The notes under the pieces are model-generated. The model was not told the DNA's origin and did not search any database. It saw only the letters and a list, made by a program, of their open reading frames with translations. DNA of 36,589 nt, from the NCBI GenBank assembly GCA_006386115.1, contig VFIW01000185.1:1-36589 (forward strand), written 5' to 3'. The stretch comes from Globisporangium splendens (lineage: Eukaryota; Oomycota; Peronosporomycetes; Pythiales; Pythiaceae). Below, one piece after another: positions 1 to 8,542 of the stretch. The position numbers and the translations under genes were made by a program. How positions within the stretch are numbered: position 1 is the first letter of the stretch; each line of letters opens with the position of its first letter.

Positions 1-836
1 CACAAATGTTGATGAGTATCGAGTCTGCGCAGACACAGTGATCATTACAGTTACTCAGATACACAAACTTTCATACAATCTCGCACTCGGCATGTTTCCA
101 AACACTCCTATCATCCTTCTTGTTGTCTCAGTACCCTTTTGTCATTCACTCACACACTCATTCCAAATATCACCAATCACAATACCATCTACAATGTATG
201 ATACTTCACACCACTTTGGAATATCCACTTACACCCACACTGCCCAGCTCTTCACACACTCAACACACCATGTCACGGATCACACTTCACTCGACACTGC
301 AGCAGTCACAAACAAACAACTCAGCTACTTATGTTGTATGCTTCGTGAGTTCCTCTTCGCGCACACAATATACATCTACTCACATTCATCAGTATCATCA
401 TCACAAACCATACGATATGTACGACACTAGAATTCACATTTTTGCATTTGTAGTCTTATTCTCACATAATGTCATACAAATTCACTTTACGTGGTTCTTC
501 TCTCAACATCACATCCATATACATACTTGAGGTGTCACCATATCCACACACATGATATGTTGCTCGCGCGCTCCATCAAACAACAAACAAGTGTGTCCGA
601 CATTGTATACAAATGTTGATGAGTATTGAGTCTGCGCAGACACGATGATCATTGAAGTGGTACAGTGTATGTATACATGTCAGGAGGTACCACATCGTGT
701 TGCATCGTTACAGTTACGCAGGTACACAAACTTTCATACAATCTCGCACTCTACATGTTTACTAACACTCATATCACACTCGTTGCTGTTGCCTTCCATG
801 CATCAGTCACCAATGTCATGCTTCGACTTGCTCACA

Positions 837-959
837 TCAGGAATATTGGTAGCTCAAGCAGGCGGAGCACAATCCCACATCTGCACAAGTCTCATACGAA
901 CCTGCTGAGTATTTCGAATATACATGCGCTGCCGCTTCAGAGTACTTGTTGCTTTCCAT
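837..959 (-). pseudogene. 5'-end relic of the 522-aa subtelomeric gene family, copy 1
   Basis: A 40-codon minus-strand ORF begins MESNKYSEAA, which aligns with MEALRYSQAA at the start of the intact 522-aa gene at 13105. The homology continues upstream of the ATG for several hundred bases, including the initiator-like promoter at 963-977. After about ten codons the similarity is lost and the frame closes, so this is probably a gene start fused to unrelated repeat sequence. It could instead be a very short real protein, but nothing supports that. Confidence 0.55.
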
Positions 960-962
960 CGC

Positions 963-977
963 GAATTGGAAAATGAA
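963..977 (-). promoter_or_regulatory. Oomycete initiator/FPR-like core promoter of relic copy 1
   Basis: Read on the minus strand this is TTCATTTTCCAATTC, which fits the oomycete core promoter consensus GCTCATTYYNCAWTTT at most positions. It sits 3 bases upstream of the relic's ATG, exactly as in the intact gene at 13105. The same element recurs at +2559 and +5140 in the next two repeat units. Confidence 0.5.
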
Positions 978-1234
978 TGGTAGAAGAAGAAGAAAACTTT
1001 CGCATTGTCATAAGCTCTGTATGTGTCACACGCTTCATCATGTCCACTGTCGCCATTCAGATGCAACTTCAAGTGCGTATTTTTGTACACGTTGAACTTC
1101 TGTTTGTGTCACACGCTGCCTGATTTACAAAGCAGCCAATCAGAATGTCCACTCAATACACGAGGATCAAATGATTTGTCGTCGTCGTCACTCTTCCTTT
1201 TGGGAGTCCAAATAATGCATGTTATAGGCTACCT

Positions 1235-1405
1235 ATTGCACAAAATGGCTTACTTCATTACATTATAAATGTCATAAATCAATAGATTGATATGTCCTAA
1301 ATCATTAGATTTTATAGCTTAAGTCAATACTTCAAATATTGCCTAACTCAGTACTCGATATAGCATAAGTCAATACTTTCGATATAGCTTAATCCAGTAC
1401 ATTTC
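1235..1405. repeat. Degenerate ~23-bp minisatellite in repeat tail
   Basis: About seven imperfect units of the type ATAGCTTAAGTCAATACTT follow one another with a spacing of 22-24 bases (for example at 1315, 1339, 1361 and 1385). The same block is present at about 3794-3964 and 6375-6545, and in diverged, longer form at about 13600-13800. No coding potential is evident. Confidence 0.6.
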
Positions 1406-1687
1406 AAAATTGAATGGATGGCGATAGCTCGGCACCAAAAACTTCTCGTTTCTAAAACTTTCGGATATGGGGTTTTCAATGGCGTAGAAAACGATGGTGA
1501 GATTTTGAGAAAGATTGTGTGGCTTGTTTTTGTGCAATGCGACATTTTTTCAGTTTTTTCGTTATATCTCAAAAAGTAAAATTTCGGCAGATTTCTCGTT
1601 TTCGCCGAGATGCTGCCCGTCGTTGAAAACATACCCCCACAAATTTCTACGAAATTTGTGTGGCTAGTTTCCAAACGGGACAGCATC

Positions 1688-1727
1688 TAAACCCTAAACC
1701 CTATTATCAACTAACCCTAGACCCTAA
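1688..1727 (+). repeat. Interstitial telomere repeat seam 1
   Basis: Two perfect CCCTAAA heptamers follow the conserved tail of repeat unit 1. After a short interruption come degenerate variants (ACCCTAGACCCTAA). The C-rich strand is on +, so the chromosome end would be to the left. Confidence 0.85.
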
Positions 1728-1737
1728 TTCACTCTCT

Positions 1738-1866
1738 CACCCTCGATGCTCTCTTCGACAAAATATTTTTTATCACCCTCGATGCTCTCTTCATCAACAT
1801 ATATTTTATCACCCTCAATGATGTCTTCGACAAAACTCGATCGATCACCCTCGTTGATGTCTCATT
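1738..1866. repeat. 36-bp minisatellite, unit 2
   Basis: Four units beginning ATCACCCTCGATG and variants start at a strict 36-bp spacing (CCTC at 1741, 1777, 1813 and 1849). The array lies directly right of the telomere seam. Confidence 0.8.
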
Positions 1867-2152
1867 TCCCACTTCTCATATACTCACACATACTCAACTG
1901 TTCATACCAAACTTCAACAATCACAACACCACCAACACTCGACGATACTCCACGCCACTTTCGGATATTTACTCGCAATCACACTGCCCGGCTCTTTACA
2001 CACGCAACACAACATGTCACGGATCACACTTCACTCGACACTACAGCAGTCACAAACAAACAACTCAGCACCATCTGCTATATGCTTCGTGGGTTCCTGT
2101 CAGCACACACAATATACATTTGCTCACTTTTATCCATGTGTCCGACATTCCA

Positions 2153-2967
2153 CACAAATGTTGATGAGTATCGAGTCTGCGCAGACACAGTGATCATTAC
2201 AGTTACTCAGATACACAAACTTTCATACAATCTCGCACTCGCATGTTTCCAAACACTCCTATCATCCTTCTTGTTGTCTCAGTACCCTTTTATCATTCAC
2301 TCACACACTCATTACAAATATCACCAATCACAATACCATCTACAATGTATGATACTCCACCCCACTTTGGAATATCCACTTACACCCACACTGCCCAGCT
2401 CTTCACACACTCAACACACCATGTCACGGATCACACTTCACTCGACACTACAGCAGTCACAAACAAACAACTCAGCTACTTATGTTGTATGCTTCGTGAG
2501 TTCCTGTCAGCACACACAATATACATTTGCTCACTTTTATCCATGTGTCCGACATTCCACACAAATGTTGATGAGTATCGAGTCTGCGCAGACACAGTGA
2601 TCATTACAGTTACTCAGATACACAAACTTTCATACAATCTCGCACTCGGCATGTTTCCAAACACTCCTATCATCCTTCTTGTTGTCTCAGTACCCTTTTG
2701 TCATTCACTCACACACTCATTCCAAATATCACCAATCACAATACCATCTACAATGTATGATACTTCACACCACTTTGGAATATCCACTTACACCCACACT
2801 GCCCAGCTCTTCACACACTCAACACACCATGTCACGGATCACACTTCACTCGACACTGCAGCAGTCACAAACAAACAACTCAGCTACTTATGTTGTATGC
2901 TTCGTGAGTTCCTCTTCGCGCACACAATATACATCTACTCACATTCATCAGTATCATCATCACAAAC
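2153..2967. repeat. Two ~408-bp CA-rich tandem sub-repeats, unit 2
   Basis: Two tandem copies start at CACAAATGTTGATGAGTATC at 2153 and 2560 (407 bp apart). They are almost identical apart from a few substitutions and one indel. Runs of CACA and CTCACAC dominate the + strand. Confidence 0.8.
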
Positions 2968-3395
2968 CATACGATATGTACGACACTAGAATTCACATTT
3001 TTGCATTTGTAGTCTTATTCTCACATAATGTCATACAAATTCACTTTACGTGGTTCTTCTCTCAACATCACATCCATATACATACTTGAGGTGTCACCAT
3101 ATCCACACACATGATATGTTGCTCGCGCGCTCCATCAAACAACAAACAAGTGTGTCCGACATTGTATACAAATGTTGATGAGTATTGAGTCTGCGCAGAC
3201 ACGATGATCATTGAAGTGGTACAGTGTATGTATACATGTCAGGAGGTACCACATCGTGTTGCATCGTTACAGTTACGCAGGTACACAAACTTTCATACAA
3301 TCTCGCACTCTACATGTTTACTAACACTCATATCACACTCGTTGCTGTTGCCTTCCATGCATCAGTCACCAATGTCATGCTTCGACTTGCTCACA

Positions 3396-3518
3396 TCAGG
3401 AATATTGGTAGCTCAAGCAGGCGGAGCACAATCCCACATCTGCACAAGTCTCATACGAACCTGCTGAGTATTTCGAATATACATGCGCTGCCGCTTCAGA
3501 GTACTTGTTGCTTTCCAT
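3396..3518 (-). pseudogene. 5'-end relic of the 522-aa gene family, copy 2
   Basis: Same 40-codon ORF as at 837-959, carried along in repeat unit 2, with the same initiator-like promoter directly upstream (3522-3536, minus). Confidence 0.5.
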
Positions 3519-4245
3519 CGCGAATTGGAAAATGAATGGTAGAAGAAGAAGAAAACTTTCGCATTGTCATAAGCTCTGTATGTGTCACACGCTTCATCAT
3601 GTCCACTGTCGCCATTCAGATGCAACTTCAAGTGCGTATTTTTGTACACGTTGAACTTCTGTTTGTGTCACACGCAGCCTGATTTACAAAGCAGCCAATC
3701 AGAATGTCCACTCAATACACGAGGATCAAATGATTTGTCGTCGTCGTCACTCTTCCTTTTGGGAGTCCAAATAATGCATGTTATAGGCTACCTATTGCAC
3801 AAAATGGCTTACTTCATTACATTATAAATGTCATAAATCAATAGATTGATATGTCCTAAATCATTAGATTTTATAGCTTAAGTCAATACTTCAAATATTG
3901 CCTAACTCAGTACTCGATATAGCATAAGTCAATACTTTCGATATAGCTTAATCCAGTACATTTCAAAATTGAATGGATGGCGATAGCTCGGCACCAAAAA
4001 CTTCTCGTTTCTAAAACTTTCGGATATGGGGTTTTCAATGGCGTAGAAAACGATGGTGAGATTTTGAGAAAGATTGTGTGGCTTGTTTTTGTGCAATGCG
4101 ACATTTTTTCAGTTTTTTCGTTATATCTCAAAAAGTAAAATTTCAGCAGATTTCTCGTTTTCGCCGAGATGCTGCCCGTCGTTGAAAACATACCCCCACA
4201 AATTTCTACGAAATTTGTGTGGCTAGTTTTCAAACGGGACAGCAT

Positions 4246-4308
4246 CTAAACCCTAAACCCTAAACCCTAGGGCCCCTAAACCCTATTATCAACTAACCCT
4301 AATTCACT
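4246..4308 (+). repeat. Interstitial telomere repeat seam 2
   Basis: Three CCCTAAA heptamers, a short CTAGGGCCCC interruption and a further CCCTAAACCCT follow the tail of unit 2. A degenerate AACCCTAA comes a few bases later. The CTAGGG facing CCCCTAA forms a tiny inverted junction that may mark the joining of two telomeric tracts. Confidence 0.85.
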
Positions 4309-4312
4309 CTCT

Positions 4313-4441
4313 CACCCTCGATGCTCTCTTCGACAAAATATTTTTTATCACCCTCGATGCTCTCTTCATCAACATATATTTTATCACCCTCAATGATGTC
4401 TTCGACAAAACTCGATCGATCACCCTCGTTGATGTCTCATT
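4313..4441. repeat. 36-bp minisatellite, unit 3
   Basis: Four copies start at 4316, 4352, 4388 and 4424, matching the array in unit 2. Confidence 0.8.
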
Positions 4442-4727
4442 TCCCACTTCTCATATACTCACACATACTCAACTGTTCATACCAAACTTCAACAATCACA
4501 ACACCACCAACACTCGACGATACTCCACGCCACTTTCGGATATTTACTCGCAATCACACTGCCCGGCTCTTTACACACGCAACACAACATGTCACGGATC
4601 ACACTTCACTCGACACTACAGCAGTCACAAACAAACAACTCAGCTACTTATGTTGTATGCTTCGTGAGTTCCTGTCAGCACACACAATATACATTTGCTC
4701 ACTTTTATCCATGTGTCCGACATTCCA

Positions 4728-5543
4728 CACAAATGTTGATGAGTATCGAGTCTGCGCAGACACAGTGATCATTACAGTTACTCAGATACACAAACTTTCA
4801 TACAATCTCGCACTCGGCATGTTTCCAAACACTCCTATCATCCTTCTTGTTGTCTCAGTACCCTTTTGTCATTCACTCACACACTCATTCCAAATATCAC
4901 CAATCACAATACCATCTACAATGTATGATACTTCACACCACTTTGGAATATCCACTTACACCCACACTGCCCAGCTCTTCACACACTCAACACACCATGT
5001 CACGGATCACACTTCACTCGACACTACAGCAGTCACAAACAAACAACTCAGCTACTTATGTTGTATGCTTCGTGAGTTCCTGTCAGCACACACAATATAC
5101 ATTTGCTCACTTTTATCCATGTGTCCGACATTCCACACAAATGTTGATGAGTATCGAGTCTGCGCAGACACAGTGATCATTACAGTTACTCAGATACACA
5201 AACTTTCATACAATCTCGCACTCGGCATGTTTCCAAACACTCCTATCATCCTTCTTGTTGTCTCAGTACCCTTTTGTCATTCACTCACACACTCATTCCA
5301 AATATCACCAATCACAATACCATCTACAATGTATGATACTTCACACCACTTTGGAATATCCACTTACACCCACACTGCCCAGCTCTTCACACACTCAACA
5401 CACCATGTCACGGATCACACTTCACTCGACACTGCAGCAGTCACAAACAAACAACTCAGCTACTTATGTTGTATGCTTCGTGAGTTCCTCTTCGCGCACA
5501 CAATATACATCTACTCACATTCATCAGTATCATCATCACAAAC
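4728..5543. repeat. Two 408-bp CA-rich tandem sub-repeats, unit 3
   Basis: Tandem copies begin at 4728 and 5136 and are almost base-for-base identical; a similar partial copy opens the window at position 1. Confidence 0.8.
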
Positions 5544-5976
5544 CATACGATATGTACGACACTAGAATTCACATTTTTGCATTTGTAGTCTTATTCTCAC
5601 ATAATGTCATACAAATTCACTTTACGTGGTTCTTCTCTCAACATCACATCCATATACATACTTGAGGTGTCACCATATCTACTTCACACACATGATATGT
5701 TGCTCGCGCGCTCCATCAAACAACAAACAAGTGTGTCCGACATTGTATACAAATGTTGATGAGTATTGAGTCTGCGCAGACACGATGATCATTGAAGTGG
5801 TACAGTGTATGTATACATGTCAGGAGGTACCACATCGTGTTGCATCGTTACAGTTACGCAGGTACACAAACTTTCATACAATCTCGCACTCTACATGTTT
5901 ACTAACACTCATATCACACTCGTTGCTGTTGCCTTCCATGCATCAGTCACCAATGTCATGCTTCGACTTGCTCACA

Positions 5977-6099
5977 TCAGGAATATTGGTAGCTCAAGCA
6001 GGCGGAGCACAATCCCACATCTGCACAAGTCTCATACGAACCTGCTGAGTATTTCGAATATACATGCGCTGCCGCTTCAGAGTACTTGTTGCTTTCCAT
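5977..6099 (-). pseudogene. 5'-end relic of the 522-aa gene family, copy 3
   Basis: Same 40-codon fragment and promoter as copies 1 and 2, carried in repeat unit 3. Confidence 0.5.
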
Positions 6100-6827
6100 C
6101 GCGAATTGGAAAATGAATGGTAGAAGAAGAAGAAAACTTTCGCATTGTCATAAGCTCTGTATGTGTCACACGCTTCATCATGTCCACTGTCGCCATTCAG
6201 ATGCAACTTCAAGTGCGTATTTTTGTACACGTTGAACTTCTGTTTGTGTCACACGCTGCCTGATTTACAAAGCAGCCAATCAGAATGTCCACTCAATACA
6301 CGAGGATCAAATGATTTGTCGTCGTCGTCACTCTTCCTTTTGGGAGTCCAAATAATGCATGTTATAGGCTACCTATTGCACAAAATGGCTTACTTCATTA
6401 CATTATAAATGTCATAAATCAATAGATTGATATGTCCTAAATCATTAGATTTTATAGCTTAAGTCAATACTTCAAATATTGCCTAACTCAGTACTCGATA
6501 TAGCATAAGTCAATACTTTCTATATAGCTTAATCCAGTACATTTCAAAATTGAATGGATGGCGATAGCTCGGCACCAAAAACTTCTCGTTTCTAAAACTT
6601 TCGGATATGGGGTTTTCAATGGCGTAGAAAACGATGGTGAAAGTTTGAGAAAGATTGTGTGGCTTGTTTTTGTGCAATGCGACATTTTTTCAGTTTTTTC
6701 GTTATATCTCAAAAAGTAAAATTTCGGCAGATTTCTCGTTTTCGCCGAGATGCTGCCCGTCGTTGAAAACATACCCCCACAAATTTCTACGAAATTTGTG
6801 TGGCTAGTTTTCAAACGGGACAGCATC

Positions 6828-6836
6828 TAAACCCTA
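6828..6836 (+). repeat. Telomere repeat seam 3, at the PLE left edge
   Basis: A single TAAACCCTA joins the conserved tail of repeat unit 3 to the left pLTR of the Penelope-like element. Confidence 0.75.
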
Positions 6837-7019
6837 GCCTCCAGAATTGGAAAATAGTCCGTATGGAACCCCAGGCCACTATAGTATAGCACCCCTATGA
6901 CTGTAGAAAACCATAGCCCACTGACGAAGCAGTAGCGAAAGATTGCCAACGGGACCTTTTCCGGCGATCTTTGGGCACGTGTAAGTTCTGGTGATCTTAC
7001 ATTTTTAATACAATAAACC
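6837..7019 (+). repeat. Left pLTR of the Penelope-like element
   Basis: This 183-bp sequence is repeated without a difference at 10327-10509. It begins GCCTCCAGAATTGG and ends in CAATAAACC, which runs into telomere-like AAACC. It contains the hammerhead ribozyme at 6916-6976. GTAAGT at 6981-6986, just after the ribozyme, resembles a 5' splice site and might begin a leader intron; I could not pair it with a definite acceptor. Confidence 0.9.
6916..6976 (+). ncRNA. Type I hammerhead ribozyme in left pLTR
   Basis: All core elements are present: stem I 5' strand GCCCA (6916-6920), CUGACGA (6921-6927), a stem II of two GC pairs around AGUA (6929-6936), GAA (6937-6939), an eight-pair stem III (6940-6947 with 6963-6970) closed by a 15-nt loop, the CUU cleavage triplet ending at 6971, and stem I 3' strand UGGGC (6972-6976). 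Cleavage would fall after 6971. One extra A (6928) sits between the core and the very short stem II, which is unusual. Penelope-like elements are known to carry type I hammerheads in their pLTRs, where they may process the RNA 5' end. Confidence 0.88.
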
Positions 7020-7027
7020 TAAACCCC
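7016..7027 (+). repeat. Telomere-like tract inside the element, after left pLTR
   Basis: AACCTAAACCCC follows the left pLTR before the unique leader begins. At the equivalent place the right pLTR runs into perfect CCCTAAA repeats, so this is probably a decayed telomere tract between pLTR and body. Confidence 0.6.
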
Positions 7028-7340
7028 TTGGGGGGATTGTGTTGTTGAATATTAATTTTGAGGAAAGGCAGTAGTCGTAAGGGCTACTTGCTCAGGAGTA
7101 ACACCACATCCTAGGGTTATTCCCCTCGCTGCCTTATAAGACTGGGCCGGGCAGCATAATAATAACACCGTAACCAGGGTCGTGGAACTGCGATAAGCGG
7201 TGCCGTGAGACCGAAGTTAGGTAATTCCCCAGCTCGACTGGTGTGAATACACGAAGCTCGGATCCTCACAAGCGTTTACGCTGGCATTAGCTCCATTCGT
7301 GGAACCACTGAATTGGCCTTAGAGAAATACTAACACCTCT
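7028..7340 (+). other. 5' untranslated leader of the PLE
   Basis: About 310 bases without a convincing ORF lie between the left pLTR and ORF1. Local self-complementary stretches are visible (for example GTAG and CTAC flanking a 9-base loop near 7071-7087), so a structured leader is plausible. I see no promoter that I can name. Confidence 0.5.
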
Positions 7341-8465
7341 ATGACTAGGTCCGACCTTCAGCCCCGTCTGAGAACCGTTGATCCGACCTCCCCGAACCCT
7401 CGACCTCGACAGCGTCATCAACCTCAGCCTCCAGACTCAGATTCAGCGTTCCTGACTCAGCTTCCTGATTCAGACCCGACGCTCCAACCCCAGCCCAGCA
7501 TCAACAACCAAGCCCAACCCTCAAGATCACCACTAAGGATGGACCCGAGCTACCATACTCGCAGCAGTCCGCCGCAACCCATTGTGGACTCCGTGCAAAC
7601 CGCGCTGAAGTCGTACCGTGAACTCCACCGTCGGCTTCTCTCCAAGCGCACTGCACTCCAGCGCATCGACACCCGACCGCCTCGATCCATCACGACGAAG
7701 GCGAGGCTCAACATGTCGAAGCTCCTCGAATCCTCCGACGCCGCAGCTGCCCTCCAGCAGCAATTCCAGCACCAGATCTCTTCCCACGAAGCGACTCTGT
7801 CCGGCATCATCAAAGAAGCCGCCCTTGCTGAGATTCGGCTAATGGAGACCGAGCTAGCTGCGCTCCCCTCGCGTACCCTTACGACCATCCGGTCGTTTTA
7901 TGCGAATGTCCACCAGCGCCTTGCCCCGTCTAACGACACCTGGCTCGACTTTGATACCTGCATCGCCGCAGGACAATCGAGCATGGCTACAATCGCGTTT
8001 GAACAAGTCCAAGCGTCTTTCCATCAGGACCTCGCGAAACTCTGTTTCGATCTGGCCGTAGAAGACGAGACACGCGAACAACAACGCCAAGAACGGGAAC
8101 GCAAAAAAGCCAGCGCTATGGAGCTCGAAGCGGAAACCCCGCCATCCGAACTCGTCGGGACTCTGGTCCGTCAAGCTGTCCGACAACAAGTCGGTCCTCT
8201 CAAGAAGCAACTCAACGACATCCAGAAGTCTTTAAACGACAGCGCGGGACGACATGGGACCCCGTCCAAACGCGCATCGGCAGCGTCCCAGCAGCCGAGA
8301 CGTCAGATCAAGCAACCCCAGCAACCTCCGAAGCCTCAACGCAACGGAAACGGCACCGGAAAAGCGGCCGCCGCAGGACAAGGCTCCGGCAACAAGCGTG
8401 CAAACGCACCTGCCGGCAAGCCGAAATCCAACCGGCTCCCCCGCCGCCCGGCTCAATCGAAGTAA
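7341..8465 (+). CDS. PLE ORF1, putative nucleic-acid-binding protein
   Basis: This encodes 374 aa upstream of the RT. Residues 1-66 are rich in Pro, Gln and Ser. Residues of roughly 80-270 are helical and charged, with likely coiled-coil stretches (for example ETREQQRQERERKK and a segment around QVGPLKKQLNDIQKSL). The last ~75 residues are strongly basic and rich in Gln/Pro/Lys/Arg, as expected for RNA or DNA binding. I do not recognise a named domain. The role is inferred from position: many retroelements place a gag-like or chaperone protein before the RT. The first ATG (7341) has a poor start context, while the in-frame ATG at 7539 (MDPSYHTRSS) has A at -3 and G at +4 and could be the real start. 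ORF2 follows 77 bases after the stop in another frame. Confidence 0.75.
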   Translation: MTRSDLQPRLRTVDPTSPNPRPRQRHQPQPPDSDSAFLTQLPDSDPTLQPQPSINNQAQPSRSPLRMDPSYHTRSSPPQPIVDSVQTALKSYRELHRRLLSKRTALQRIDTRPPRSITTKARLNMSKLLESSDAAAALQQQFQHQISSHEATLSGIIKEAALAEIRLMETELAALPSRTLTTIRSFYANVHQRLAPSNDTWLDFDTCIAAGQSSMATIAFEQVQASFHQDLAKLCFDLAVEDETREQQRQERERKKASAMELEAETPPSELVGTLVRQAVRQQVGPLKKQLNDIQKSLNDSAGRHGTPSKRASAASQQPRRQIKQPQQPPKPQRNGNGTGKAAAAGQGSGNKRANAPAGKPKSNRLPRRPAQSK

Positions 8466-8542
8466 CCAAGTCCGACTATGCGAACGCGTTGGCTCTTTTT
8501 GCCTCGCGAACCTGCAGATTTGTAGATAGCCTTGCCTCAAAC

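Larger units (their letters stand above)
1..1687. repeat. Subtelomeric repeat unit 1 (left end cut by window)
   Basis: This is the right part of a ~2.56 kb unit that recurs at 1703-4246 and 4286-6827 with only scattered differences. It holds part of a 408-bp CA-rich sub-repeat, a diverged sub-repeat copy starting near 608, a gene 5'-end relic (837-959, minus), its promoter, a degenerate ~23-bp minisatellite (about 1235-1405) and a conserved tail ending at 1687 that continues into CCCTAAA repeats. The + strand is strikingly poor in G across the first 900 bases. Several ORFs of 78-136 codons exist but look like by-products of the composition bias and repetition, so I do not call them genes. Confidence 0.85.
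1703..4246. repeat. Subtelomeric repeat unit 2
   Basis: This full copy of the subtelomeric unit is flanked on both sides by CCCTAAA repeats. In order it contains a four-unit 36-bp minisatellite, two ~408-bp CA-rich sub-repeats, a third diverged sub-repeat, the minus-strand gene relic (3396-3518), the 23-bp minisatellite and the conserved tail. The distance to equivalent points in unit 1 is 2559 bp. A one-base deletion near 2241 relative to unit 3 closes the long repeat-encoded reading frame that stays open in unit 3. Confidence 0.85.
4286..6827. repeat. Subtelomeric repeat unit 3
   Basis: Third copy, offset 2581 bp from unit 2, with the same internal order: 36-bp minisatellite (4313-4441), two 408-bp sub-repeats (4728 and 5136), diverged sub-repeat, gene relic, 23-bp minisatellite and tail. 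Because 36 and 408 are multiples of three, one + frame stays open from 4321 to 5565 (414 codons). Its product is a low-complexity His/Thr/Ser-rich repeat and is not called as a gene. The right edge is a short telomere tract that passes straight into the PLE terminal repeat. Confidence 0.85.

Noticed and set aside
1348..1686. 112-codon minus-strand ORF in the subtelomeric tail (also 3907-4245 and 6488-6826)
   Set aside because: It lies across a degenerate minisatellite and the telomere-joined tail, and the diverged copy at 13.4-14.1 kb does not keep the frame.
1..6827. CRISPR-like array from the regular sub-repeats
   Set aside because: Units are tandem and near-identical without unique spacers, and the context is eukaryotic.
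8489..8542. Upstream extension of the RT ORF
   Set aside because: It would need a TTG start; the PLE-type N-terminus begins after the ATG at 8543.
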